NCBI RefSeq assembly: GCF_014635585.1
Contig: NZ_BMDC01000002.1
Location: 248,001-312,000, forward strand
Length of the DNA: 64,000 nucleotides
Origin: Rothia aerolata
GTDB lineage: Bacteria; Actinomycetota; Actinomycetes; Actinomycetales; Micrococcaceae
Reading direction: 5' to 3'
The number at the start of each line of letters is the position of its first letter. The stretch's first letter is position 1. The notes beneath the pieces are model-generated. The model was not told the DNA's origin. It ran no database searches and worked only from the letters and a program-made list of their open reading frames with translations. Position numbers and translations under genes: made by a program. This document shows positions 52,840 through 62,474 of the stretch, in pieces.

Positions 52840-54300
52840 ATGGCAGAAAAGTCACGCTTGACCGGCGACCGGCCGGCTCAGAGACAGGGTTCATCCCTCG
52901 CACAGACTGAAGCCCAGCATATGGCCGAGCACCGAGCCCTCAAGCGTGGCCTCACCCTCCGGCACGTACTCTTTATCGCACTGGGCTCAGCCATTGGCAC
53001 CGGCCTCTTCTACGGTTCAGCTTCGGCTATTCAGCTGGCGGGGCCCTCCGTTTTGCTGGCCTACGTGATCGGCGGTGCCGCCGTCTTTATGGTGATGCGG
53101 GCGATGGGTGAGATGGCTCTGGCCCACCCGGTGGCGGGCTCTTTTTCCGAGTACGCCACCCTCTATTTGGGCAGGGGAGCCGGTTTCGTTACAGGCTGGA
53201 CTTTCGCGCTGGAAATGGCCTTTGTTGCCATTGCAGACGTGACCGCCTTTGCCACCTACATGAAACTGTGGTTTCCCACCACTCCCAGCTGGGTCTGGAT
53301 TTCCAGCCTGATTTTGGTGATTCTTGCCATTAACCTCTCCAAGGTCAAGGCCTTTGGTGAGACTGAATTCTGGATGACCCTCATTAAGGTCGCCGCCATC
53401 ATCGCCATGATCGCCGGCGGCGTCATCCTACTCATCTTTGGCGCCACCATGACCGGCGGCGACATTCAGCCCTCGGTCACCAACCTCTGGGACGAAGGCG
53501 GCTTCTTCCCCCACGGCATCACCGGCTTCCTCGCCTGCTTTACCGTGGTCATGTTTGCTTTCGGCGGCGTGGAAACCGTGGGCATCGCCGCGGGGGAGAC
53601 AGAAAATCCCAAGGTCTCTATTCCTAAGGCAATCAACACCCTGCCGGTACGTATTCTGCTCTTCTATATTCTGACCCTGGCAGTCATTATGTCCCTCTAC
53701 CCCTGGCACGAGATTTCGGGGGAGACCTCGCCTTTCGTGCAAATTTTTGAGGGCCTGGGTATTCCCGCGGCAGCCCACATTCTCAACGTCGTGGTGGTTA
53801 CCGCCGCCGTCTCGGCCATGAACGCTGACTTCTACGCCGCCGGCCGTATGCTCTACGGCCTGGCCCAGCGAGGCATGGCCCCCAAATCTTTCAATAAGGT
53901 GGCTAAGAACGGCACCCCCTTCATGACTGTCATCTGCATGGGCGTGGTCATGGTGGTGGGCGTGCTGGTCAATATCTTCTTTGAAAACGCCTTCATGCTG
54001 GTTGCGGCCGTTGCCACCTTCGCCACCGTGATGGTCTGGGTAATGATTCTGCTGGCCCACATCGCTTTCAAGAAGAAAACCAGTCACCCCACCGACTTTC
54101 CCGTGCCCGGCTGGCCCTTTGCCTCCTACCTGGCGCTGGCCTTTATGGTTTTTGCGGTGGTGCTCTTCGCCTTCTTTGAAGATACCCAGCTGGCGCTGAT
54201 TGCAGGCCTGGTCTGGTGCCTGCTGCTTGCCGTGGTGTACGCGGTGTTTTTGAGGGGGAAGAAGGACGACGCCGCCGGCGCCGAAGCGGCGCGCCCTTAA
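52840..54300 (+). CDS. Amino acid permease (APC superfamily)
   Basis: 486 aa, 12 membrane helices after a 40-residue N-terminus. GSAIGTGLFYGSASAIQLAGPSVLLAYVIGG (as GSAIGTGLFYGSASA) is the APC helix-1 motif; EMALAHPVAGSFSEYA and FGGVETVGIAAGETENP match the AroP/ProY/GabP subfamily. It would import an amino acid by proton symport; the specific substrate is not evident. Stands alone between small membrane gene and rpsO. Confidence 0.9.
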   Translation: MAEKSRLTGDRPAQRQGSSLAQTEAQHMAEHRALKRGLTLRHVLFIALGSAIGTGLFYGSASAIQLAGPSVLLAYVIGGAAVFMVMRAMGEMALAHPVAGSFSEYATLYLGRGAGFVTGWTFALEMAFVAIADVTAFATYMKLWFPTTPSWVWISSLILVILAINLSKVKAFGETEFWMTLIKVAAIIAMIAGGVILLIFGATMTGGDIQPSVTNLWDEGGFFPHGITGFLACFTVVMFAFGGVETVGIAAGETENPKVSIPKAINTLPVRILLFYILTLAVIMSLYPWHEISGETSPFVQIFEGLGIPAAAHILNVVVVTAAVSAMNADFYAAGRMLYGLAQRGMAPKSFNKVAKNGTPFMTVICMGVVMVVGVLVNIFFENAFMLVAAVATFATVMVWVMILLAHIAFKKKTSHPTDFPVPGWPFASYLALAFMVFAVVLFAFFEDTQLALIAGLVWCLLLAVVYAVFLRGKKDDAAGAEAARP

Positions 54301-54464
54301 GTGGCGTTCGTCCTGCTGAACATCACTAAACATCATGTATAGTGGAGACCGCATGTGACTGCAGTCCGTGGTTGTCACCTGCAGCGGCCGACTTTTAGGC
54401 CCTCACCCCGGCACCAAAAATGGTGATCGGGCCGTAACACGGCACTAACTCTAGGAGTTATACA

Positions 54465-54734
54465 GTGGCACTTGATCCCGCCATCAAGCAGGAAATTATG
54501 AAGGAATACGCAACTCACGAAGGTGACACCGGTTCACCCGAGGTGCAGATTGCAGTTCTGTCTCGTCGTATCACCGACCTGACCGAGCACCTGAAGTTCC
54601 ACAAGCACGACCACCACTCACGTCGTGGTCTGATGATCCTCGTTGGTCGTCGCCGTAACATGCTCGGTTACCTCAAGCGTGTTGACATCGAACGCTACCG
54701 TGCTCTGATTGAGCGCCTGGGTCTGCGTCGATAA
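54465..54734 (+). CDS. rpsO: 30S ribosomal protein S15
   Basis: 89 aa, GTG start at 54465, AGGAG upstream. [28 protein letters not shown] (in part [17 protein letters not shown]) and [19 protein letters not shown] are diagnostic. It binds the 16S central domain. The 100-bp leader contains CTGCAG repeats and a GGCCC...CACC-AAAAA-TGGTG...GGGCC hairpin at about 54396-54434, a possible autoregulatory S15 site. A strong hairpin separates it from pnp. Confidence 0.97.
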   Translation: MALDPAIKQEIMKEYATHEGDTGSPEVQIAVLSRRITDLTEHLKFHKHDHHSRRGLMILVGRRRNMLGYLKRVDIERYRALIERLGLRR

Positions 54735-54743
54735 GTAGAGTTT

Positions 54744-54788
54744 GCGAGGGCGGTTCCGCTGGTTTTTCTGGCGGTTCCGCCCTCTCGC
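54744..54788 (+). terminator. rpsO-pnp hairpin
   Basis: GCGAGGGCGG pairs with CCGCCCTCTCGC around a loop with T5; likely a partial terminator or RNase processing site. Confidence 0.7.
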
Positions 54789-54985
54789 TCATTCATTTGA
54801 AGAGTTTTAGCCGGTAAAATTACCGGTGGTCCTATAAATATTCTGCCCGGCGCGGGTGATCGGTTGGCGGTCCTCGGTTGCGGTTTACGGAGCTAGCCCT
54901 GAGTGTACGGGGCAGTGCCGTGTGCTCCAATCGATGATCGATTGCCGAACTCGCGCGGGTAGAAATGAGATGAAATGGAGGAACC

Positions 54986-57226
54986 TTGGAAGGTCCCGAA
55001 ATTCAGTTTGCAGAAGCAATCATTGACAACGGCAAGTTCGGCAAGCGCACCGTGCGCTTTGAGACCGGCCGTTTGGCGAAGCAGGCCGCTGGCTCAGCGC
55101 TGGTGACCATTGACGACGAAACCACCCTGCTCTCGGCTACCGCTATCGGTAAGTCCCCCCGCGACGGTTTCGACTTCTTCCCCCTGACCGTGGATGTTGA
55201 AGAGCGTATGTACGCTGCCGGTAAGATTCCCGGCTCCTTCTTCCGCCGTGAGGGTCGCCCCACCACCGAGGCTATTTTGGCAGCCCGCCTGATTGACCGC
55301 CCCCTGCGCCCGGCCTTCAAGAAGGGTCTGCGCAATGAGGTTCAGGTAGTTGTCTCGGTGCTGACCATTGAGCCCGATGAAATTTACAACACCGTGGCTA
55401 TCAACGCGGCTTCGGCTTCGACCACCCTTTCGGGTGCGCCCTTCTCGGGCCCCATCGGTGGTGTGCGTGTTGCCCTGATTGAGGGCCAGTGGGTAGCTTT
55501 CCCCAAGTTCTCCCAGCTCGAAAAGGCAACCTTTGACATGGCGGTTGCCGGTCGTCTGGTAACCCGCGCTGACGGTAGCGAAGACGTTGCCATCATGATG
55601 GTTGAGGCTGAGGCTACCGATAACTCTTGGAAGCTCATTAAGGAAGAGGGCGGCACCGCCCCCACCGAGGAGATCGTTGCTGAGGGTCTGGAAGCAGCTA
55701 AGCCCTTCATCAAGGCTCTCTGCGATGCTCAGAACGCACTGAAGGAGCAGGCTGGCAAGCCCGCCCTGGATCTGCCCACCTTCGGCTCCCACGGTGAAGA
55801 CGTGGACGCCGCTGTGCGCGAGTACGCCGAGCAGAAGGTAGTGGAGGTTTACTCCATTGCCGGTAAGCAGGAGCGTGAAGAAGCCTCTGCTGATCTACAG
55901 CAGGAAATCGTTGAAGCCCTGGGCGGTGAAGGCAAGGAGTTCGAGGGTCGCGAGGATGAAATCAACGCGGCTTTCAACGCCCTGACCAAGCACATTGTGC
56001 GCCAGCGGATTCTGACCGAGCAGGTTCGTATCGACGGCCGTGGCCTGACCGATATCCGCCAGCTCACCGCTGAGGTTGAGGTTCTGCCCCGAGTTCACGG
56101 TTCCGCTATCTTCGAGCGTGGCGAGACCCAGATTATGGGCGTAACCACCCTGAACATGCTCAAGATGGAGCAGCAGCTGGATTCGCTCTACCCGGTCAAG
56201 TCCAAGCGCTACATCCACCACTACAACTTCCCGCCCTACTCCACCGGTGAGACCGGCCGCGTGGGTTCACCCAAGCGCCGCGAAATCGGCCACGGTGCCC
56301 TGGCTGAGCGCGCTCTGACCCCGGTTCTGCCCTCCCGCGAGGAATTCCCCTACGCGATTCGCCAGGTATCTGAGGCTCTGGGCTCCAACGGCTCAACCTC
56401 CATGGGTTCGGTCTGTGCCTCCACCCTGTCCCTGCTCAACGCCGGTGTGCCCCTGCGTGCTCCCGTGGCAGGTATCGCTATGGGTCTGGTTTCTGATGAG
56501 GTGGACGGCGAAACCCGCTACGCTGCGCTGACCGATATTCTCGGTGCTGAGGACGCCCTGGGCGATATGGACTTCAAGGTGGCGGGTACCTCTGAGTTCG
56601 TCACCGCTATCCAGCTGGATACCAAGCTCGACGGCATTCCTGCCTCTGTGCTGGCCGGTGCGCTGACCCAGGCTCGCGAGGCCCGCCTGCACATTCTCGA
56701 TGTGCTCACCGCTGCTATCGATGCTCCCGACGAGATGAGCGATTTCGCACCCCGTGTGATTTCCGTGAACGTGCCCGTCTCCAAGATTGGTGAGGTCATT
56801 GGCCCCAAGGGCAAGATGATCAACCAGATCCAGGAAGACACCGGTACCGATATCTCTATTGAGGACGACGGCACCGTCTACATCGGCGCAACCGACGGCC
56901 CCTCTGCCGAGGCAGCCCGCGCAGCAATCAACGCCATTGCTAACCCGCAGGTTCCCGAGGTGGGCGAGCGCTACCTGGGCACCGTCGTCAAGACCACCAC
57001 CTTCGGCGCTTTCGTCTCCCTGACTCCGGGTAAGGACGGCCTGCTGCACATCTCCGAGCTGCGCAAGCTCAACGACGGCAAGCGCGTGAACGACGTTGAA
57101 GAGGTTGTCTCCGTGGGCCAGAAGGTTCAGGTGGAGATCACCAAGATTGATGACCGTGGCAAGCTCTCGCTGGCTCCGGTTGTTGCTGACGACGCTGCTG
57201 AGGAATCTGAGGAAGACTCCGAATAG
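54986..57226 (+). CDS. pnp: Polyribonucleotide nucleotidyltransferase
   Basis: 746 aa, TTG start at 54986 behind GGAGGAACC. Two RNase PH domains ([36 protein letters not shown] and [20 protein letters not shown], each shown in part), then KH ([17 protein letters not shown], near residue 600) and S1 ([20 protein letters not shown]). It degrades RNA phosphorolytically. Acidic tail EESEEDSE. The 250-bp leader may carry the usual pnp autoregulation. Confidence 0.97.
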   Translation: MEGPEIQFAEAIIDNGKFGKRTVRFETGRLAKQAAGSALVTIDDETTLLSATAIGKSPRDGFDFFPLTVDVEERMYAAGKIPGSFFRREGRPTTEAILAARLIDRPLRPAFKKGLRNEVQVVVSVLTIEPDEIYNTVAINAASASTTLSGAPFSGPIGGVRVALIEGQWVAFPKFSQLEKATFDMAVAGRLVTRADGSEDVAIMMVEAEATDNSWKLIKEEGGTAPTEEIVAEGLEAAKPFIKALCDAQNALKEQAGKPALDLPTFGSHGEDVDAAVREYAEQKVVEVYSIAGKQEREEASADLQQEIVEALGGEGKEFEGREDEINAAFNALTKHIVRQRILTEQVRIDGRGLTDIRQLTAEVEVLPRVHGSAIFERGETQIMGVTTLNMLKMEQQLDSLYPVKSKRYIHHYNFPPYSTGETGRVGSPKRREIGHGALAERALTPVLPSREEFPYAIRQVSEALGSNGSTSMGSVCASTLSLLNAGVPLRAPVAGIAMGLVSDEVDGETRYAALTDILGAEDALGDMDFKVAGTSEFVTAIQLDTKLDGIPASVLAGALTQAREARLHILDVLTAAIDAPDEMSDFAPRVISVNVPVSKIGEVIGPKGKMINQIQEDTGTDISIEDDGTVYIGATDGPSAEAARAAINAIANPQVPEVGERYLGTVVKTTTFGAFVSLTPGKDGLLHISELRKLNDGKRVNDVEEVVSVGQKVQVEITKIDDRGKLSLAPVVADDAAEESEEDSE

Positions 57227-57246
57227 TAGCTTCTTGAGCTAGATTC

Positions 57247-57283
57247 AAGGTGCGGGGCTCACTGAGGTGGGCCCCGCACCTTT
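57247..57283 (+). terminator. pnp terminator
   Basis: AAGGTGCGGGGC/GCCCCGCACCTT with a 12-base loop and a short T run. Confidence 0.85.
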
Positions 57284-57309
57284 CCCATGCAAAGTGTAAA
57301 GGAAGATAC

Positions 57310-58641
57310 ATGCCCACCACCCTGTCTCTATCGCTAGCTGACCTCGAGGGTGAGCTTGATTTCCGCACCGGGCGACTGCTTGAGGCCGGCCCCGGAGGAA
57401 ACGAAATTCGCCGGTCGATCCTTCCCGGCGGCGTCCGCATTATCACCGAGCGGATGCCCTCTCTGCACTCTGTGGCTATTGGTTTTTGGGCGGGAGTGGG
57501 TTCCCGCGATGAGGCTCCGGGTATGCTGGGCTCCACCCACTTTCTAGAGCACCTGCTCTTCAAAGGAACCACCACCCGCTCGGCGCTGGATATTGCCCAC
57601 GCCTTTGACGCGGTGGGTGGTGAGTCCAACGCCCTGACCGCCAAGGAGCACACCTGCTACTACGCTCGGGTGCTCAGCGAAGATACACCCATGGCGATTG
57701 ACACCCTGGCCGATATGGTTTCTTCGGCGGTGCTTGACCCCGAGCTGCTAGAGCAGGAACGCGGGGTAATCCTCGAAGAGATTGCAATGGACCAGGATGA
57801 CCCCACCGACGTTGCCTTCGAGAACTTTGTTCAGCAGCTGATGGGGGAGCACCCGCTGGGTCGGCCGATTGGTGGCACTCCCGAAGAGATCCAGGCGGTG
57901 CCCCGCGATAAGGTCTGGGAGCACTACCGAAAGTACTACACCCCCGACCGGCTGGTGATTTCCGCAGCCGGGGGCCTGGAGCACAGCCAGATTGTGGAGC
58001 TGGTGCTCACCGCGCTCGAAAAATACGGCTGGAACCTGCACGAGGGCATCATGCCCGCAGACCGCCGGGTGCGATCCCGGGTGCAGACCACGCCCCTAGC
58101 CCGCGAAAAGGTCATCGAAAAAGGCTTTGAACAGACCAACATCGTGATGGGCTGCCCCGGCCTGATTGCCGGGGACGACCGCCGCTACGCCATGAGCGTG
58201 CTCAACGCTGCCCTGGGCGGAGGAATGTCCTCTCGCCTCTTCCAGGAAATTCGCGAGAAGCGCGGTCTTGCCTACTCCACCTTCTCTTTCTCTGGCTCCT
58301 ACTCCGACGCCGGCTACTTCGGCCTCTACGCCGGTTGCCTGCCCGCCAAGGTGGATCAGGTGATGGAGCTGATGCGCGGTGAGTTCGCCAAGGTAGCAGC
58401 CGAGGGACTAACCGAGGCAGAACTTGCCAAGGTGGTGGGCCAGCTGGGCGGCGCGACGATTATGGGCTCTGAGGACGCCGGCTCCCGCATGTCGCGCCTG
58501 GGCAGGGCAGAACTGGACTCGGGGCTCTATATCGGCCTGGACGAGCTGCTGGAGAGAATCCGTGCGGTGACCCTGGACGAGGTGCGCGATCTCGCAGCCT
58601 ACCTGGCAAGCCAAGAGATGGTCACCACCATCGTGAAGTAA
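57310..58641 (+). CDS. M16 family zinc peptidase
   Basis: 443 aa from ATG 57310 with AAAGGAAG upstream; an earlier in-frame start covers the pnp terminator. Inverted zinc motif H-x2-E-H at His77-Glu80-His81 (STHFLEHLLFKGT), with the downstream Glu in ETPMAIDTL...ERGVILEEIAMDQDD. It is the single-chain, 50-kDa class found after pnp in actinobacteria (processing-peptidase-like). Cytosolic; it degrades peptides. Likely promoter sharing with pnp is limited by the terminator. Confidence 0.92.
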   Translation: MPTTLSLSLADLEGELDFRTGRLLEAGPGGNEIRRSILPGGVRIITERMPSLHSVAIGFWAGVGSRDEAPGMLGSTHFLEHLLFKGTTTRSALDIAHAFDAVGGESNALTAKEHTCYYARVLSEDTPMAIDTLADMVSSAVLDPELLEQERGVILEEIAMDQDDPTDVAFENFVQQLMGEHPLGRPIGGTPEEIQAVPRDKVWEHYRKYYTPDRLVISAAGGLEHSQIVELVLTALEKYGWNLHEGIMPADRRVRSRVQTTPLAREKVIEKGFEQTNIVMGCPGLIAGDDRRYAMSVLNAALGGGMSSRLFQEIREKRGLAYSTFSFSGSYSDAGYFGLYAGCLPAKVDQVMELMRGEFAKVAAEGLTEAELAKVVGQLGGATIMGSEDAGSRMSRLGRAELDSGLYIGLDELLERIRAVTLDEVRDLAAYLASQEMVTTIVK

Positions 58642-58674
58642 GCTCTGACACCTCATCAAAGGTTAAGTATCCAG

Positions 58675-58794
58675 CCCGAGCGCGCTGGCCAACCTCCCTT
58701 AAACGCACGCTTCGCGATTCCGCTCACTCCTGAGTGCTCGCAAGCTCGCACCCGTGTCGCTTCATCCCGATGCCAGTTGGCCAGCGCGCTCGGG
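58675..58794 (+). repeat. Constant-loop palindrome PE5 (long form, perfect arms)
   Basis: Perfect 19-bp arms 58675-58693 and 58776-58794 (CCCGAGCGCGCTGGCCAAC and complement), extended further out by TCAAAGGT (58656) with ACCTTTGA (58806). The 82-nt loop begins CTCCCTTAAACGC and ends CCCGATGCCA as in the short form, with the same insert of about 58 nt as PE1a (about 3 differences). Confidence 0.96.
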
Positions 58795-58835
58795 ATGTCT
58801 CTGTGACCTTTGAAGAAGCTATAAAGAGGCTGCGG

Positions 58836-60881
58836 CTACCAGGCCTTTCCGGTTGCCGGGGCCAGCGGCTCTCCGGGCTCCTCGCTCGGGGAGCTTTTTT
58901 CTGCTCCACCCTCGGCGGGGTCAGCCTGCTGGTCAGGCTGGTCGCCGGGTAGCTCGCCGTCCATAGTCTCAGCCGCCTTCTCTACCGCCTGCGCGATAGT
59001 CTGCGCGTAGACCTTCTGACCGGCAGCCTCGGGGTGCACGCCGTCGGAGACCATGTACTCGGGGTGGCCCTCAGACGCCTGCTTCCAGTCCGCCAGGAAG
59101 ACAACCTCGGGGTGGTCAGCGGCTGCCTGCCTCAGCAGCACGTTAGATTCCTCTACCCAGCTGAGGTTAGCCGGAGCCTGGCCGGTCACGAAGACCAGGC
59201 GGCGCTCGCCGTGAGGGGAGAGGGCCTTAATGGTTTCGTCCACCTGCTGTTGGCTCATGGTGGAGTTGGTGGATAGCGAAATCACCACGATATCGCCGAG
59301 GGTGCCGTCTGCTGCCTGCTCTTCGAGGGCGGGTAGCTCGTTGACTAACATGCGCGATACCTGGGCGTCGATGACGGCGTGGGGTAGGGCCTGCTGTAGG
59401 GCATCGGCGGAGGCCAGGGTCACCGAATCGCCAATAATCGAGACCGCCAGGGTCTTCTTCTCAGGCTCGGTAGCTTGCTCAGATTCGGGGGAGTCGGCGG
59501 GCTCGCTGGGCTTGTCTGAGGGCTCAATGCGCACAGCTCCTTCGGGATTACCCGGGTGGGCAGCGGCAGCTCCATCTGCGACAACCCGCTCTGCCTCGGT
59601 CATGGTGGGGGCAGTGGCAACAGCCGCAGCGGTGGCGGCACCGGTCAGCACCAGGGCAGCTGCCGCAGCGATGGGAGCGCCCTTTTTCGCCCCGCGCATG
59701 GAGGTGGCCCAGGCGGCCAGTGCGCCACGGAAACCGAGCCTGCGCACCGGCTCTTCAACGTACATATAAGATAGGCCAGCGATAATCAGCGTCAAGAGCA
59801 GAACCAGCACGTGAACCCAGGCGCTGGCTTCGGCGCCAAAGATGTAGCGGGAGAGCACGTGCAGGGGCCAGTGCCAGAGATAGATGCCGTAGGAACGTTT
59901 ACCCAGCCAGACAAAGACGGGGTTGTTCAGCACAGCCCGCAGTAGATTAGCTGCCGGGTTATGCACGTCGGCCAAAAGAGCCTGAATGACGCCGATTGCC
60001 AGCAGAGAGGCGAGAAAGAGCCCCCAGGGCATAAGGAAGCTCGAGCGCTCGTTGAGCACCAGCGCCAGAGGAAGAACGGCGAAGAGGCTCAGCCAGCCGG
60101 CGGCCGCGCGGAGAGCCCCCGCCCATCTTTCGCCATAGCCCACGATGGGGTAGAGGCGGGAGTCCGCCGGGGGATACATGCTCCAGGGAATAAGGAAGGC
60201 AAGGAGCACCCCGAGCATCAGGCCAAAGAGGTGGCTGTCGGTGCCGTAGTAGATTCGGCTGGGGTTGGTTCCCACCAGCGCCAGAGCCGCAGCCAGGCCC
60301 AGGGAAAGAAGAGCCAGTACAGCGGGCACCAGCACCCGCGAGCGCCACCGGCTGATCAACATAAAGACAAAAACCAGAATAACCGGCCAGAAGATATAGA
60401 ACTGTTCTTCAACCGCCAGCGACCAGAAGTTGGTGAAGAGCTCCGGGGAAGTCTCGGCGAAGTAGTCGTTGCCCGAGGCGATGTAGAGCCAGTTAGAGGA
60501 GAAGGTGAAGGCACCGAGAATCTGCCGACCCAGGCCCACTTTGACGTCGCCGCCCACCAGCAAGGCCAGGGTTCCCACCATCGCCACCAGCACCACAATG
60601 GCGGGCAACAGACGGCGGGCACGGCGCACCCAGAACTGCACGATGTTCATCTTGCCGGTAAAGGCGCCCTCGCGCAGCAGCAGGGCGGTGATGAGAAAGC
60701 CGGAGATCACGAAGAAGATATCCACACCCATCATGCCGCCGGGCAGGGCCGTGGGCCAGAGGTGGTAGACCAAGACGAGGGCCACGGCAATCGCTCGCAG
60801 ACCGTCTAGCCCCTTCAGGAAGAAGTGCTTTCTGCCCTCTGCAGGATCAACGCTGGAGTAGAACACGTGATCTTGATTCAT
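58836..60881 (-). CDS. Membrane acyltransferase 3 with C-terminal SGNH domain (OafA/YrhL type)
   Basis: 681 aa; AGAGG upstream of ATG 60881. Residues 20-385 form about ten membrane helices, with GLRAIAVALVLVYHLWP (catalytic His) and GVDIFFVISGFLITALLL, the acyltransferase-3 signature. A Ser/Glu-rich linker leads to an SGNH hydrolase-like domain: block I IIGDSVTLAS and block V SDGVHPEAAG. It should O-acetylate an extracytoplasmic glycan such as peptidoglycan or another wall polymer. Acceptor unknown. Confidence 0.92.
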   Translation of the reverse strand: MNQDHVFYSSVDPAEGRKHFFLKGLDGLRAIAVALVLVYHLWPTALPGGMMGVDIFFVISGFLITALLLREGAFTGKMNIVQFWVRRARRLLPAIVVLVAMVGTLALLVGGDVKVGLGRQILGAFTFSSNWLYIASGNDYFAETSPELFTNFWSLAVEEQFYIFWPVILVFVFMLISRWRSRVLVPAVLALLSLGLAAALALVGTNPSRIYYGTDSHLFGLMLGVLLAFLIPWSMYPPADSRLYPIVGYGERWAGALRAAAGWLSLFAVLPLALVLNERSSFLMPWGLFLASLLAIGVIQALLADVHNPAANLLRAVLNNPVFVWLGKRSYGIYLWHWPLHVLSRYIFGAEASAWVHVLVLLLTLIIAGLSYMYVEEPVRRLGFRGALAAWATSMRGAKKGAPIAAAAALVLTGAATAAAVATAPTMTEAERVVADGAAAAHPGNPEGAVRIEPSDKPSEPADSPESEQATEPEKKTLAVSIIGDSVTLASADALQQALPHAVIDAQVSRMLVNELPALEEQAADGTLGDIVVISLSTNSTMSQQQVDETIKALSPHGERRLVFVTGQAPANLSWVEESNVLLRQAAADHPEVVFLADWKQASEGHPEYMVSDGVHPEAAGQKVYAQTIAQAVEKAAETMDGELPGDQPDQQADPAEGGAEKSSPSEEPGEPLAPATGKAW
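58877..58900 (+). terminator. Plus-strand terminator inside the convergent acyltransferase gene
   Basis: GCTCC-TCGCTCGG-GGAGC followed by TTTTTT, in the orientation to stop rightward transcription from the M16 gene. Confidence 0.55.
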
Positions 60882-61048
60882 GGAGCCTCTTTCACCCGGG
60901 TGTGGTACCTGCCAAAACAGATGTATGGCAACTGTATAAGTTTAGACCGTGGTTCTCAGATTACGGGCGGTTTCGCGCTCGGTTCCTTCCGGAGAGCCGG
61001 GCGGGTTAGAGTGGTGAACAAACAAGTAGACCTGAGAAGGAGTTTTAG

Positions 61049-61801
61049 ATGGCAGACGTGGTGAAGGTCGCTATCGCTGGTGCCGCCGGCCGAATGGGTG
61101 CTGAGGCGGTTAAGGCGGTTGAGGGCGCTGACGATATGGAGCTGGTGGCCACCCTCACCCGTGAGGATTCCCTGGAGAAGCTGGTGACCTCCGGTGCCGA
61201 GGTACTGGTGGATCTGACTGTTCCCTCATCGACCGAAGCCAATGTTCACTTTGCGGTGGAGCACGGTATTCACGCGGTGGTCGGTACCACCGGCTGGAGT
61301 GAAGAGAAGCTCGAGACCCTGCGCAAGAAGCTAGAAGACCACCCCGAGGTGGGTGTTCTGATTGCTCCCAACTTTGCCATCGGCGCTATTCTGGCTACCG
61401 AGTTTGCTGCCAAGGCGGCCCGCTACTTCGAGTCGGTGGAGGTCATTGAGATGCACCACCCCAATAAGGTTGACGCTCCCTCGGGTACCGCCGCCCACAC
61501 CGCCTCCAAGATTGCCGCCGCCCGCGCTGAAGCCGGCGTGGCGGCGTCCCCCGACGCTACCGAAACCGATCAGGGCGGCTCGCGCGGAGCCGATGTAGAC
61601 GGCGTGCGCGTGCACGCGGTGCGCCTGCGCGGGCTGACTGCCTCCCAGGAGATTCTGCTGGGTGACCAGGGCCAGCAGCTGGTGATTCGCCACGACTCCT
61701 TCGACCGGGTTTCCTTTATGCCCGGTGTTCTGCTGGGTGTGCGTGAGGTGGCCAAGCACCCCGGTCTCACCCACGGCCTTGATCATTACCTGGGCCTGTA
61801 A
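61049..61801 (+). CDS. dapB: 4-hydroxy-tetrahydrodipicolinate reductase
   Basis: 250 aa; GAAGGAG upstream of ATG 61049. Dinucleotide site VAIAGAAGRMG, the DapB motif EVIEMHHPNKVDAPSGTA (substrate-binding His and Lys) and the C-terminal ILLGVREVAKHPGLTHGLDHYLGL (in part). It reduces HTPA to tetrahydrodipicolinate for diaminopimelate and lysine synthesis. dapA follows after one intervening small membrane gene. Confidence 0.97.
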   Translation: MADVVKVAIAGAAGRMGAEAVKAVEGADDMELVATLTREDSLEKLVTSGAEVLVDLTVPSSTEANVHFAVEHGIHAVVGTTGWSEEKLETLRKKLEDHPEVGVLIAPNFAIGAILATEFAAKAARYFESVEVIEMHHPNKVDAPSGTAAHTASKIAAARAEAGVAASPDATETDQGGSRGADVDGVRVHAVRLRGLTASQEILLGDQGQQLVIRHDSFDRVSFMPGVLLGVREVAKHPGLTHGLDHYLGL

Positions 61802-61804
61802 TCG

Positions 61805-62410
61805 ATGGGGTCGCTGAAGGTTTTTACCGCAATCGCGGTGGTACTGGTAGCACTGACGGTTATCGTGCTACCGGTGCCGGCCTCGGTGAGGCTCTTTCTG
61901 CTGGTCTCGCTGGCTTTCTGTGCCGTCTTCGTTTTTGTTGAGGCCACGGGAAAGGGAAAGACCTTTGCCGCGCTGACGGTCGCTGCCCTGACCTTTTACC
62001 TGGTGGTGACCGTTCAGCGGGGTCTCTTTCTGCTGGAGGACCCCTCGCTGGCTTCGGTTCTGCTGGGGCTGGGCATGATTGTGCTTCCGCTCATCGGCGG
62101 CTGGGCCATGGTACGCGAGATTATTTTTGGTTCGAAAGTGCAGCAGATGGCCAAGGAGATGGACGCCGCCGGGGAACTGCCCGAGGACACCCTGCCCCGC
62201 TCTGCCTCGGGGCGTGTAGACCGGGCGGCAGCCGATGCTGAATTTGAGAAATTCCGCCTTCCCCTGGAGGAAGATCCTGGCAACTGGAAAAACTGGTTCA
62301 ATATCTCCACCCTCTACGGAGCGGCGGGCGACCGCAAACGCGCCCGCAAGTCCATGCGCACCGCCATTGCCCTGCGGGCGGGAAAAACCGATGTTGACAT
62401 GAGTGTTTGA
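61805..62410 (+). CDS. Membrane protein with C-terminal TPR-like helix pair
   Basis: 201 aa starting 3 bp after dapB. Three to four membrane helices in residues 1-105, then a soluble tail in which NWKNWFNISTLYGAAGDRKRARKSMRTAIAL (as WFNISTLYGAAGDRKRA) looks like a single tetratricopeptide hairpin. Such a gene between dapB and dapA occurs in other actinobacteria. Function unknown; co-transcription with dapB and dapA is likely. Confidence 0.78.
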   Translation: MGSLKVFTAIAVVLVALTVIVLPVPASVRLFLLVSLAFCAVFVFVEATGKGKTFAALTVAALTFYLVVTVQRGLFLLEDPSLASVLLGLGMIVLPLIGGWAMVREIIFGSKVQQMAKEMDAAGELPEDTLPRSASGRVDRAAADAEFEKFRLPLEEDPGNWKNWFNISTLYGAAGDRKRARKSMRTAIALRAGKTDVDMSV

Positions 62411-62474
62411 TTCAATAGGGTCAAACAAGGAAAAAATACGGCGAAACACTGATAAACCGGGTAGGCTTTTGAAT

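Noticed and set aside
28378-58800. CRISPR interpretation of the constant-loop repeats
   Set aside because: Copies are kilobases apart, in gaps between unrelated genes, with no regular spacers and no cas genes in the window.
59961-60809. 282-codon plus-strand frame opposite the acyltransferase
   Set aside because: High-GC shadow frame with no recognisable domain; the minus-strand protein has clear acyltransferase motifs.
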